The position numbers were made by a program, and so were the translations under genes. A DNA stretch of 64,000 nucleotides from JAOUJD01 sp963726405. Its GTDB lineage: Bacteria; Pseudomonadota; Gammaproteobacteria; Burkholderiales; Burkholderiaceae_F. The notes under the pieces were generated by a model, which saw only the letters and a program-made list of their open reading frames with translations, made no database searches and had not been told where the DNA came from. This document shows, piece by piece, positions 44,772 through 53,966 of this stretch (position 1 is its first letter; every line of letters begins with the position of its first letter). The DNA lies in contig CAVSCF010000005.1 of assembly GCA_963726405.1 (NCBI GenBank), forward strand, positions 310,001-374,000. Reading direction: 5' to 3'.

Positions 44772-47291
44772 ATGACGATTAGCGACACTTTCATTTCCAA
44801 TGCGACTCCACCGGCCGCCGCGCGGATCGTCATCATCGGCGGCGGGATCATGGGGTGCTCGGTCGCCTATCACCTGAGCCAGCTCGGCGAGAAAGACGTG
44901 GTGCTGCTCGAACAGGGGCGACTGACGTCGGGCACCACCTGGCACGCGGCCGGCCTCGTTGGCCAGCTCCGCGCGCACGAGAGCATGACCCGGCTGATCC
45001 GCTACTCGACGGACCTGTACGCGAACCTCGAACGCGAGACGGGAATGTCGACCGGCTGGAAGAAGTGCGGATCGCTCGCCGTGGCGCGCTCAACCGATCG
45101 CATGATCCAGCTGAAGCGCACGGCCGCCGTCGCGCGCGCCTACGGCGTGACGTGCGACGTCATCAGCGCGAGCGAAGCGGGCAAGCTCTTTCCGCTGATG
45201 CGCACGGATGACCTTCAGGGCGGCGTGTGGCTGCCCGGTGACGGCAAGGCGAACCCGACCGACCTGACGCTGGCTATCGCGAAGGGCGCGCGCAACCGCG
45301 GCGCGAAGATGTTCGAAGGCGTGCGCGTGACGGACCCCGGACTGGTCGTCGCGGACGGGCGCCGCCGCGTGCGCACCCTCGACTGGAAGGACAAGCAGGG
45401 GCGCAGCGGCACGATTGCGGCCGACGTCGTCGTGCTGTGCGGCGGGCAGTGGTCGCGCGAGGTCGGGCGGCGCATGGGCGTCACGGTGCCGCTCTTCTCC
45501 TGCGAGCACTTCTACATCGTCACGGACGTCATTCCCGGCGTGTTCCGCGACCTGCCGGTGATGCGCGATCCCGACGGCTACATCTACTTCAAGGAGGAAG
45601 TGGGCGGCCTGTTGATGGGCGGCTTCGAGCCGGACGCGACGCCGTGGCTGCAGAGCGCGCGTCACCGCGGCGGCATTCCCGAGAACTTCGAATTCCAGCT
45701 ACTGCCGGACAACTGGGACGCGTTCCAGATCCTGATGGAGAACGCGATCCTCCGTGTGCCGGCGTTCGAGACCGCGCAGATCAAGCAGTTCTACAACGGC
45801 CCGGAGTCGTTCACCGCCGACAACAACTTCATCCTCGGCCCGGCGCCGGGGCTCGAGAACGTCTGGGTCGGCGGCGGTTTCAACTCGATGGGGATCGCGT
45901 CGAGCGGCGGTGCGGGCAAGGCGCTCGCCGAGTGGATCGTGCAGGGCGAGCCGACGCTCGATCTGTGGCCGGTCGACATTCGCCGCTTTGCCCGCTTCAA
46001 CGGCAACGAGACCTGGCTGCCCGACCGCATCAAGGAAGTGCTCGGCATGCATTACCGGATGCCGTGGCCCAACCGCGAACTGGAAAGCGCGCGTCCGTTC
46101 CGCCGCTCGCCGCTGTACGCGCATCTGCGCGACGCGGGCGCCTGCTTCGGCTCGAAGATGGGGTGGGAGCGCGCCAACTTCTTCGCGCCCACTCCCGACG
46201 AGGCGAAGATCGAGTACGGCTGGGGCCACCAGAACTGGCACGCGTGGGTCGCGGAAGAGCACCGCGCCTGCCGCGAACGCGTCGCCGTCTTCGACATGAG
46301 TTCCTTCGCCAAGCTGCTGGTCAAGGGGCCGGACGCGCATGCCCTGCTCGATCGCCTGGTCGCCAACGTCGTTCCCACCGAGCCGGGCAGGACGGTCTAC
46401 ACGGGAATGCTGAACGAGCGCGGCGGGTACGAAAGCGACTTCACCATCACGTGCCTCACCGACAGCGAATACATGGTCGTGACGGGTAGCGCGCAGGCGG
46501 TCCGGGACCGCGACGTGATCGAACGCGAACTGGCGAACACGAACCTGCGTTGCACGGTTGTCGACGTCACGGCGATGTATTCGATGATTGCCGTCATGGG
46601 GCCGGGCTCCCGCCAGCTCATGCAGCGTGTGTCGACCGACGATTTCTCGAATGAGGCGTTTCCGTTCGCCACGTCGCGCGAGATCGACCTCGGCTACGCG
46701 ACCGTGCGCGCGACGCGCCTGACCTACGTCGGCGAACTCGGCTGGGAGTTGTACACGCCGGTCGAGTTCGCGGTCGGCGTGTACGAAACGCTGATGGCCG
46801 CCGGCCGGGAACTGGGCGTGGCGAATGCCGGCTACTACGCGATCGATTCGTTGCGGCTCGAAAAAGGCTACCGTGCGTGGGGCCGCGAACTGACGCCGGA
46901 CATCACGCCTTACGAGGCGGGACTCGGATTCGCAGCGGCGCTCGACAAGCCCGGCGGCTTCAAGGGACGCGCGCGGCTCGCCGATCTCAAGGGAAAGACA
47001 CCCGCACGCCGCATCGTGTCGCTCGTCGTCGACGCGCCGCACACCAACCTCTGGGGCGGCGAACTGATCCTGCGCGACGGCGCCCCGGTCGGCTTCGTGA
47101 CGTCCGCCGCGTTCGGCCATACCGTCGGCCACCCGGTTGCCCTTGGCGTCGTGACGCGCGGGGACGGCGCAGCGGACAAGGCGTGGATCGACGGCGGCAG
47201 CTACGAAATTGACCTCGCGGGCGAGAGGTATATGGCGGCGGTCTCGCTCAAGGCGCCGTACGATCCCGCGTCGCTCAGGGTCAAGGCCTAG
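44772..47291 (+). CDS. GcvT-fused FAD-dependent dehydrogenase (dimethylglycine/sarcosine dehydrogenase-like)
   Basis: This 839-residue protein has an N-terminal DAO-type FAD domain (IVIIGGGIMGCSVAYHL, residues about 19-35; SGTTWHAAGL with His58 where mitochondrial dimethylglycine dehydrogenase links FAD covalently). A middle FAO domain follows, then a C-terminal GcvT-like aminomethyl-folate domain (from about residue 430, with KGPDAHALLDRL and GYYAIDSLRLEKGYRAWG). This is the layout of dimethylglycine and sarcosine dehydrogenases, which oxidise N-methyl amines and pass formaldehyde to tetrahydrofolate. It is separated from the ALDH by hairpins and followed by ald. Confidence 0.9.
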   Translation: MTISDTFISNATPPAAARIVIIGGGIMGCSVAYHLSQLGEKDVVLLEQGRLTSGTTWHAAGLVGQLRAHESMTRLIRYSTDLYANLERETGMSTGWKKCGSLAVARSTDRMIQLKRTAAVARAYGVTCDVISASEAGKLFPLMRTDDLQGGVWLPGDGKANPTDLTLAIAKGARNRGAKMFEGVRVTDPGLVVADGRRRVRTLDWKDKQGRSGTIAADVVVLCGGQWSREVGRRMGVTVPLFSCEHFYIVTDVIPGVFRDLPVMRDPDGYIYFKEEVGGLLMGGFEPDATPWLQSARHRGGIPENFEFQLLPDNWDAFQILMENAILRVPAFETAQIKQFYNGPESFTADNNFILGPAPGLENVWVGGGFNSMGIASSGGAGKALAEWIVQGEPTLDLWPVDIRRFARFNGNETWLPDRIKEVLGMHYRMPWPNRELESARPFRRSPLYAHLRDAGACFGSKMGWERANFFAPTPDEAKIEYGWGHQNWHAWVAEEHRACRERVAVFDMSSFAKLLVKGPDAHALLDRLVANVVPTEPGRTVYTGMLNERGGYESDFTITCLTDSEYMVVTGSAQAVRDRDVIERELANTNLRCTVVDVTAMYSMIAVMGPGSRQLMQRVSTDDFSNEAFPFATSREIDLGYATVRATRLTYVGELGWELYTPVEFAVGVYETLMAAGRELGVANAGYYAIDSLRLEKGYRAWGRELTPDITPYEAGLGFAAALDKPGGFKGRARLADLKGKTPARRIVSLVVDAPHTNLWGGELILRDGAPVGFVTSAAFGHTVGHPVALGVVTRGDGAADKAWIDGGSYEIDLAGERYMAAVSLKAPYDPASLRVKA

Positions 47292-47307
47292 GCACAAGGA
47301 GAAGAAG

Positions 47308-48426
47308 ATGCTGGTCGGCGTACCGAAGGAAATCAAGGTCCATGAGTACCGAGTCGGGCTGACGCCGTCCTCGGTCCGCGAAATGACCGCACACGGTCAC
47401 GCCGTGCTGGTGCAGACGGATGCCGGCAGCGGCATCGGCGCCAGCGACGACGATTACCGGCGCGCCGGAGCGGAGATCGCCGCATCGGCCGAGGACGTCT
47501 TCCGCCGTGCGGAAATGATCGTCAAGGTCAAGGAGCCGCAGGCGATCGAACGCGCCATGCTGCGCGAGGGGCAGATCCTGTTCACCTATCTGCACCTGGC
47601 ACCGGACCCGGAGCAGGCGGCCGACCTGATCGGGAGCGGCGCGATCTGCATCGCGTATGAAACCGTCACCTCCGCCGCGGGTGGCTTGCCGCTGCTCGCG
47701 CCGATGTCGGAAGTGGCCGGCCGGCTGGCCGTGCAGGCCGGCGCGCGCTGCCTGGAGAAGTCGGCCGGTGGAATGGGCATGCTGCTCGGCGGGGTGCCGG
47801 GCGTGGCGCCCGGACGGATCCTGATCCTCGGAGCCGGCATGGTCGGCACGAACGCCGCGCAGATGGCGGTCGGCACCGGTGCGCAAGTCGTCGTGATCGA
47901 CACGTCGGTCGACGCCCTGCGGCGGATCGACGCGATGTTCAACGGCCGCGCCATGACGCTCTTCTCGAACCGCGACAACGTCGAGCGCGAGGTCCTGCGC
48001 GCCGACCTCGTCATCTCGGGAGTGCTGATCCCGGGCGACGCCGCGCCGAAGCTCGTGACCCGGGCGATGCTGCCGAAGATGAAGCGCGGCTCGGTGATCG
48101 TCGACGTCGCGATCGACCAGGGCGGCAGTTGCGAGACCTCGCGCGCGACCACGCACGCGGACCCCACCTATGTCGTCGACGGCGTGGTGCATTACATGGT
48201 CGCGAACATGCCGGGCGCCGTGCCCCGGACCTCGACCTATGCGCTCAACAACGCGACGTTGCAGTTCGCGCTGCAACTGGCGGACAAGGGCTGGCGGCGC
48301 GCGCTGTCGGACAACCCCCACCTGAAGGCCGGCCTGAACGTCGCCGGCGGCAAGGTCACGTACAAGGCGGTGGCAAAGGCGCTGAAGCTGGACTACACCC
48401 CGGCCGACGCGGTGCTGCCGGTCTAG
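47308..48426 (+). CDS. ald: alanine dehydrogenase
   Basis: This 372-residue enzyme reversibly deaminates L-alanine to pyruvate and ammonia with NAD. The catalytic Lys75 (KVKEPQ) and His96 (YLHLA) are at the canonical positions. MLVGVPKEIKVHEYRVGL is the classical start, and ILILGAGMVGTNAAQMAVG binds the nucleotide. AGGAGAAGAAG precedes the start, 16 bases after the FAD dehydrogenase gene. In this cluster it could recycle nitrogen or finish an amine route that yields alanine. Confidence 0.95.
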   Translation: MLVGVPKEIKVHEYRVGLTPSSVREMTAHGHAVLVQTDAGSGIGASDDDYRRAGAEIAASAEDVFRRAEMIVKVKEPQAIERAMLREGQILFTYLHLAPDPEQAADLIGSGAICIAYETVTSAAGGLPLLAPMSEVAGRLAVQAGARCLEKSAGGMGMLLGGVPGVAPGRILILGAGMVGTNAAQMAVGTGAQVVVIDTSVDALRRIDAMFNGRAMTLFSNRDNVEREVLRADLVISGVLIPGDAAPKLVTRAMLPKMKRGSVIVDVAIDQGGSCETSRATTHADPTYVVDGVVHYMVANMPGAVPRTSTYALNNATLQFALQLADKGWRRALSDNPHLKAGLNVAGGKVTYKAVAKALKLDYTPADAVLPV

Positions 48427-48432
48427 CCGCCG

Positions 48433-48795
48433 CTACGGCGCGGGCCAGACGCCCGCGGCGCGCAGCTGCGTATCGCCCTCGTCGGGCTGGAAGAAGTCGA
48501 CCTTGACCTTGTCGCCCGCCTTCAGCTTGGACACGTCGTACACGTGTTCCTGCACGTGGACATCGGCGGTCTTCCCGTCCTTGCCACGAATGCGCATGAC
48601 GCGATCGGACGGCCGCACGGACAGCACCTCGAACACACTCGTCGTCATCGGCGCGTAGCTCTCGACCGCCGGGATGGGCTCGACCGGCCTGACCCGATCA
48701 CCGCGATTGCCGCCCGCCCGCTGCGCATCGGCGCTGATGGCGAAGGCAGCGCCGAGTACGACCGCACACATGCAGGCACTGCGTTTACCGTTCAT
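48433..48795 (-). CDS. secreted small hypothetical protein
   Basis: This 120-residue protein has a signal peptide (MNGKRSACMCAVVLGAAFAISADAQ) and a beta-rich mature domain (VFEVLSVRPSDRVMRIRGKD, TADVHVQEHVYD, AGDKVKVDFFQPDEGD). The KAGDKVKVDF wording resembles copper-binding periplasmic small OB-like proteins, but no metal-binding cluster is seen. It ends 6 bases from the ald stop, convergent with it. No function is assigned. Confidence 0.7.
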   Translation of the reverse strand: MNGKRSACMCAVVLGAAFAISADAQRAGGNRGDRVRPVEPIPAVESYAPMTTSVFEVLSVRPSDRVMRIRGKDGKTADVHVQEHVYDVSKLKAGDKVKVDFFQPDEGDTQLRAAGVWPAP

Positions 48796-48977
48796 GGAGC
48801 CCCCACAGACATCGCACACCGGGAGGGTGACATGTCGCCCTTCCGGCGGCTTGATCATGAGCACCCCGCGGTCGTTCAAGGACGCCGCACATCGGAACGT
48901 GCCGGGTAGGATGACGCCGGGCGGCCCGACGAGGCGGCCCTGATGCCTCCACGCTGCCGTCGCCGATCGCCCTCGCC

Positions 48978-49818
48978 TTGAGCCTGACCATCTCGTTCGC
49001 CGTCCTGTTCGCCGCGCTGCTGCACGCGAGCTGGAACGCGATGATCAAGGGCGGCGGCGATGTCCTGCTCGACACCTCGGTGATCGTCACCGGCGCCGGC
49101 CTCGTTGCCCTGCCCTTCCTCTTCGTGGTGCCGATTCCGGCCGCGGCGAGCTGGCCGTACATCGCGGCGTCGGTGGCGATCCACATCGCCTACTACTACC
49201 TGATGATCAACGCCTACCGGTCCGGCGACCTGTCGCTCGTGTACCCGTTGATGCGCGGCGTCGCGCCCCTGCTCACCGGCGTGCTGGGCATCGTGACGCT
49301 GCGCGAGATGCCCGGCGCGATGAACTGGGTCGGCATGCTGCTGATCTCCGCCGGCGTCGTGGCCCTGGCCTTGCGCTCCGTCCATCACTCGCCCTCGGGC
49401 CGCGCGGTGTCGTTCGCGCTGATGAACGCGCTCGTGATCGCGATCTACACCATCGTCGACGGCACCGGCGCGCGCCTCGCGGGCGACGCCTGGGCCTACA
49501 TCGTGTGGCTGTTCGTGCTGGATGCGATTCCGTTCACCGCGTACATGCTGCTGCGCCACCGGAGCCGCCTTCATCGACGCGCTGGACCATCGCCGGACGC
49601 GGGGGCTCGTCGGCGGATCGCTGTCGGCCGGCGCGTACGCGATCTCGGTGTGGGCGATGACAAAGGCGCCGGTGGCGCTGGTGGCTTCGCTGCGCGAAAC
49701 GTCGGTGCTGTTCGCGACGCTGATCGGGGCACGCCTGCTGCACGAGAAGCTGACGCCGCGCCGATGGGCGGGAGTCATCGCCGTCGTGCTGGGCGTGGTG
49801 GCCCTGAAGGCTGCGTAA
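48978..49818 (+). pseudogene. EamA/DMT transporter broken by a +1 frameshift near 49560
   Basis: The first frame (apparent TTG start at 48978) encodes the N-terminal half of an EamA-type transporter: SLTISFAVLFAALLHASWNAMIKGG, AYRSGDLSLVYPLMRG and VGMLLISAGVVALAL. It is lost after MLLRH near 49560. One base on, the other frame gives GAAFIDALDHRRTRG, AGAYAISVWAMTKAPVALVASLRE and WAGVIAVVLGVVALKAA, ending at 49818. Removing one C restores a protein of about 279 residues with ten helices. It may be a sequencing error. The substrate is unknown. Confidence 0.85.
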
Positions 49819-49836
49819 CCGAAGGCTGCTTAACCC

Positions 49837-50976
49837 TCAGGCGGCCTTGCGCGCCTCGAGCGGGGCCACCCGCTGTATGCCCATGTCCTTCAGCGTTTCC
49901 GCTACCGCGCTGACGACATTGCGCATTTCGTTGGAATCGATCGCCCCGATGCACCCCACGCGGAACGTCTCCACCTGCGTGAGCTTGCCCGGATAGAGGA
50001 TGTAGCCGCGGTCGCGGGTCTTCGCGTAGAAGGTCTTGAAGTCATACGCCTCGTCCGCCGGCGCGTGGAAGGTGACGATGATCGGTGCCTGCACCGCCGG
50101 GGACAGGAAGGTGCGGAAGCCCAGCTCGGCCATGCCGCCGACCAGCGTCTCGCAGTTGCGCGTGTAACGCGCCAGGCGCGCCGGCTGGCCGCCCTCCTCC
50201 TTGAACTGGTCAACAGCCGCCCGCAGTGCCGCGACAACGTGCGTCGGCGGCGTGTAGCGCCACTGCGTCGTCTTCTCCATGTAGACGTACTGGTCGTGCA
50301 GGTCCATCGCGAGCGAATGCGCGTTGCCCGCGCGGGCATCGAGCACGGCCTTGCGCACGATCACGAAGCCCATGCCGGGCACGCCCTCGAGGCATTTGCC
50401 GCTGGCGGCGATCAGCGCGTCGAAAGGCACCGTGGCGACGTCGATGGGGATCGCCGCGAAGGAACTCATGGCGTCGACGATCAGGCCCTTGCCGCGCCGC
50501 GCGCAGACCTGGGCGATCGACGGGAGGTCGTTCAGCACACCGGCGCCCGTCTCGCAGTGCACCTGGGCGACATGCGTGATGGTCGGATCGCCGGCGAGTG
50601 CCGCCTCGACGGTGGCGCCCGTGACCGGCTGGTCCTCGGGGACCGGCAGGTCGATCACCGCCCGGCCGAGGTACTTGCAGATCCTGACGATGCGCGCGCA
50701 GTACGCGCCGTTGTTCGGCACCAGGACCTTGCCCGCCCTCGGCACGACTGTGCCGATTGCAGCCTCGACCGAAAAGGTGCCACTGCCCTGCAGCGGCACG
50801 CAGGTGTACTCGCTGCCTCCGCCGACGATGTCGACGAGGTCCTTGCGCAGGCTCGCGGTGACGGCGTTGAAGGCTGCGTCCCACGAGCCCCAGTCGTTCA
50901 GCATCGCCTGCTTGGTGCGAAGCGACGTAGTAAGGGGCCCAGGGGTCAGGAGTATCGGGTCGTTGCCACGGATCAT
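49837..50976 (-). CDS. phnW: 2-aminoethylphosphonate-pyruvate transaminase
   Basis: This 379-residue PLP enzyme converts 2-aminoethylphosphonate and pyruvate to phosphonoacetaldehyde and alanine. NDPILLTPGPLTTSLRTKQAML, the AASGKCLEGVPGMGFV segment with the PLP lysine and TFRVGCIGAID are typical of PhnW. The start at 50976 is preferred to the ATG at 50982, because GAGGAG abuts the latter and gives proper spacing only for the former. It follows the permease gene with a 10-base gap and is the last gene of the phnSTVW unit. Confidence 0.95.
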   Translation of the reverse strand: MIRGNDPILLTPGPLTTSLRTKQAMLNDWGSWDAAFNAVTASLRKDLVDIVGGGSEYTCVPLQGSGTFSVEAAIGTVVPRAGKVLVPNNGAYCARIVRICKYLGRAVIDLPVPEDQPVTGATVEAALAGDPTITHVAQVHCETGAGVLNDLPSIAQVCARRGKGLIVDAMSSFAAIPIDVATVPFDALIAASGKCLEGVPGMGFVIVRKAVLDARAGNAHSLAMDLHDQYVYMEKTTQWRYTPPTHVVAALRAAVDQFKEEGGQPARLARYTRNCETLVGGMAELGFRTFLSPAVQAPIIVTFHAPADEAYDFKTFYAKTRDRGYILYPGKLTQVETFRVGCIGAIDSNEMRNVVSAVAETLKDMGIQRVAPLEARKAA

Positions 50977-50986
50977 TGCCATCTCC

Positions 50987-52711
50987 TCATTGGCGGGCGG
51001 TGTTGCGCCACGCCTGCGTGCGACGGATCAGCCAGCCCTCGGCGAAGAACAGCACACCGGTGACGACGGCCGACGTCATCACGATGAGCGTGGCCATGGC
51101 GGCGGCCGATCCAATGGCGCCGGCCTCGTCGAGTTGCAGGATGGAAATCGAAGCGAGCGTCGTCTTCGGCGAATACAGGAACACGACCGCCGAGATCGTC
51201 GTCATCGCGTTGACGAAGTAGTAGCGGCCGATGTCCAGCACCGACGGCAGGCACACGGGCACCGTCACCCGCCAGAACGTCTTGTAGAAGGGCACCTTGA
51301 GCGACGCCGACACGGACTCGAACTCGCCGTCGATCTGCTTCAGCGCGGTCACCGCGGTCAGGTGGCTCGACGAATAGAAGTGCACCAGCGTCGACAGCAC
51401 GAGGATGGTCATCGTGCCGTACAGGAAGTTCAGCGGATTGGCCGGCGCGTTGAAGAAGAGGATGTAGCCGATGCCGAGCACCATCCCGGGCACCGCCATC
51501 GGCAGCATCGCCTGGAAGCGGATCAGCGGCCGCAGCATGTCGGCGCCTTTCGTCTTCTCCAGCCAGTAGGCGCCGGCAAAGGTGATCGACGCGCCGACGA
51601 CCGCGCACCAGGCCGCCATCACGAGGCTGTTGCGGTACGCGTGCTCGAGCCCGGCTTCCTCCAGCCCGTACGTGTAGTGGTTCAGCGTCAGTGACAGGTT
51701 GTACGGCCAGAACTTCACGACCGAGCCGTACGCCGCCATCCCGACGACGAGCACCATCAGCGCCGACATCACCGTCACCACCAGCAGCAGCGCGAGGTCT
51801 CGCCCACGCGAGCGCTTCGCCTGGTAAGGCACGCTGCGGGCGGTGAGCAGCGCCTGCTGCTTGCGCTGAACGATGTGGTCGATCACGAACGCCGCGACCG
51901 CGGGCAGCAGCAGCACCAGGCCCACGACCGCGCCCATCGAGAAGTTCTGCTGGCCGATCACCTGCTTGTAGATGTCCACCGCCAGCACGTTGGTGTTGCC
52001 GCCGATCACCTTCGGCACGCCGAATTCCGAGACTGCCATGGTGAACACGACCATGCTGGCGGAAATCAGGCCGTACTTGGCCCCCGGCAGCGTGATCGTC
52101 ATGAACTTGCGCGCCTCGCTGGTGCCCATCGAATCGGCCGCTTCGTAGAGCCGCGCATCGGAAAGCGCCAGGGCCGCCATCAGGATCATGGCCGCGTGGG
52201 GGAACGAAGCGAAGGTCATGGCCATCACCATGCCCGGCATGCCGTAGATCGTATTCAGGCCGACCCAGTCGAGCATGAACTTGAAGGCGCCCTGGTTGCC
52301 GAACAGGTAGATGAACGAGATCGCAGCCAGCAGCGACGGCGCGAGGATCGGGATCATCGCGATGTTGCGGAACAGGCCCTTGAACGGAATGCAGCTGCGC
52401 TGGATCGCGTAGGCGAACAGGAAGGCGAACGGGACGGTGACCAGCGTGGTCAGGACGGCGAACGTGAGGGTGTTCCGGGTCGACTGCGCCAGCGCCGCCG
52501 ACTGCACGTACTGCACGAAGTTCGCGATGCCGACGAACTCGCCCGTGCGTCCTTCGACGCTGCGCACGAGGATCATCCCGAGCGGCACCGTCAGGAAGAC
52601 GAGCAGCGCGAGGGCGAGCAGGATGATCCCGCCACGAGCCGCGATCGCCTCCTTGGCCAGCGCGAAGCGCGACGGCATCGGGGTGCCGGCCGGCAGCGCC
52701 ACGGAGCTCAC
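50987..52711 (-). CDS. phnV: 2-aminoethylphosphonate ABC transporter permease (fused two-domain)
   Basis: This 574-residue permease has two repeated binding-protein-dependent transport units, each about six helices, fused in one chain as in the PhnV-type (TIGR03262) transporters. The coupling helices show as EAADSMGTSEARKFMTITLPG in the first half and a related ASLKVPFYKTFWRVTVPV in the second. A GTG start at 52711 is used. It lies between the ATPase gene and phnW. The binding-protein and ATPase genes complete a Fe3+/polyamine-type transporter of 2-aminoethylphosphonate. Confidence 0.92.
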   Translation of the reverse strand: MSSVALPAGTPMPSRFALAKEAIAARGGIILLALALLVFLTVPLGMILVRSVEGRTGEFVGIANFVQYVQSAALAQSTRNTLTFAVLTTLVTVPFAFLFAYAIQRSCIPFKGLFRNIAMIPILAPSLLAAISFIYLFGNQGAFKFMLDWVGLNTIYGMPGMVMAMTFASFPHAAMILMAALALSDARLYEAADSMGTSEARKFMTITLPGAKYGLISASMVVFTMAVSEFGVPKVIGGNTNVLAVDIYKQVIGQQNFSMGAVVGLVLLLPAVAAFVIDHIVQRKQQALLTARSVPYQAKRSRGRDLALLLVVTVMSALMVLVVGMAAYGSVVKFWPYNLSLTLNHYTYGLEEAGLEHAYRNSLVMAAWCAVVGASITFAGAYWLEKTKGADMLRPLIRFQAMLPMAVPGMVLGIGYILFFNAPANPLNFLYGTMTILVLSTLVHFYSSSHLTAVTALKQIDGEFESVSASLKVPFYKTFWRVTVPVCLPSVLDIGRYYFVNAMTTISAVVFLYSPKTTLASISILQLDEAGAIGSAAAMATLIVMTSAVVTGVLFFAEGWLIRRTQAWRNTARQ

Positions 52712-52769
52712 TGGACGACCCTCCGCGCGGCGCGCTCCGGGATGAGCGCTTCGGAGCGGCCGTGCGCGC

Positions 52770-53870
52770 TCATGCGTTGGGCTGTTCCGGAAACACCCGC
52801 ACGCGGTCGGTTCGCAGGGCGATCTCCACTTCCCCGCCCTCGCGCACCTCGAGGTCGTGCAGCTGGTTGAGCGAGTACGAGATCGTCATCGGTTGCCCGA
52901 GCGCCTCGCAGCGGATCTCGGCCAGGCACACGGTTCCGAGGTAATCGATCCGTGCGATACGTCCGCGCAGCCGGTTCGGCAATCGCCCGATGTCGCCTTC
53001 CACGTGCCGGTCCTCCGGGCGCAGGTAGATGCGCACCGGATCGCCTGCCGCGTTGCCGTCGGCCGGCAGCGTGAGTTCCACCGATCCCACCTTGAAGCGT
53101 CCACCGCCGAGCGCGGTCGCCTTGAGCACGTTGACCTTGCCGAGGAAATCCGCCACGAAGGGCGTCGCCGGACGCTCGTAGACGTCACTCGGCGTGCCGA
53201 TCTGCTCGATCGCGCCGTGATTCATCACGACGACGCGGTCGGCCATCGACAGCGCCTCCTCCTGGTCGTGCGTGACCATGATGGTCGTGACCCTCAGGCG
53301 GCGCTGCAACTGGCGGATCTCGCCGCGCAGCCGCTCGCGCACCTTCGCGTCGAGGGCCGACAGCGGCTCGTCGAGCAGCAGCAGGCTGGGCGAGGTGGCT
53401 AGGGCCCGCGCGAGTGCGACTCGCTGCTGCTGGCCGCCCGACATCTGGCTCGGATATTTGGATCCGGCATCGGGCAGACCGACCAGCGTCAGCAGTTCGT
53501 TGACCCGCGCCGTGATCTCGGCCCGTCCCTTGCGCCGGTTCACCAGTCCGTAGGCGACGTTCTCGGCGATCGTCAGGTTCGGAAACAGCGCATACGACTG
53601 GAACACGATGCCGTAGTCGCGGGCGGCCGGCGGCGCGTTCGATATGTCGCGATTGTTCTGGAAGATCGTGCCGCGCGTCTGGCGCTCGAGCCCGGCAATG
53701 ATCCGCAGCAAGGTCGTCTTGCCGCAGCCCGAAGGGCCGAGGAAACACACCAGCTCGCCAGGATGGATGACGAGGTCGATCGACTTCAGGGCAACGAAGT
53801 CGCCGAACGCCTTGTGGACCGCTTCGAGACGCAAGGCGTCGCTGGAGGAACTCGGCAAGGAAGCCGCCAT
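52770..53870 (-). CDS. phnT: 2-aminoethylphosphonate ABC transporter ATP-binding protein
   Basis: This 366-residue ATPase has the Walker A GPSGCGKT (residues 45-52), the signature SGGQQQRVALARAL, Walker B LLLLDEPLSALD and an H-loop THDQEEALSMADR. A C-terminal TOBE-like domain follows (RIYLRPEDRHVEGD). This is the PotA/FbpC type, fused to a regulatory domain, as in PhnT. It is separated from the binding-protein gene by a long hairpin and is followed by the permease gene on the same strand. Confidence 0.93.
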   Translation of the reverse strand: MAASLPSSSSDALRLEAVHKAFGDFVALKSIDLVIHPGELVCFLGPSGCGKTTLLRIIAGLERQTRGTIFQNNRDISNAPPAARDYGIVFQSYALFPNLTIAENVAYGLVNRRKGRAEITARVNELLTLVGLPDAGSKYPSQMSGGQQQRVALARALATSPSLLLLDEPLSALDAKVRERLRGEIRQLQRRLRVTTIMVTHDQEEALSMADRVVVMNHGAIEQIGTPSDVYERPATPFVADFLGKVNVLKATALGGGRFKVGSVELTLPADGNAAGDPVRIYLRPEDRHVEGDIGRLPNRLRGRIARIDYLGTVCLAEIRCEALGQPMTISYSLNQLHDLEVREGGEVEIALRTDRVRVFPEQPNA

Positions 53871-53886
53871 GTGCAGGATGTCAGAA

Positions 53887-53937
53887 GGCTCGGGTCAGCC
53901 CCGGGGCACACGATGGTGCCCGACGCTGACCCGAGCC
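53887..53937 (-). repeat. long hairpin between the binding-protein and ATPase genes
   Basis: GGCTCGGGTCAGC (53887-53899) pairs with GCTGACCCGAGCC (53925-53937) as a perfect 13-bp arm. Inside, GGGCAC and GTGCCC (53904-53909 and 53916-53921) add a 6-bp stem with the loop ACGATG. There is no T-run on the minus strand. In ABC operons such hairpins protect the binding-protein mRNA and raise its level over the membrane components. Confidence 0.85.
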
Positions 53938-53966
53938 CGCTCGCGCGGAGCGCGAGCGGAGGTGGA

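Noticed and set aside
45699..47336. 545-residue minus-strand open frame across the FAD dehydrogenase gene
   Set aside because: It mirrors the coding strand codon by codon and has an Arg/His-rich composition without motifs.
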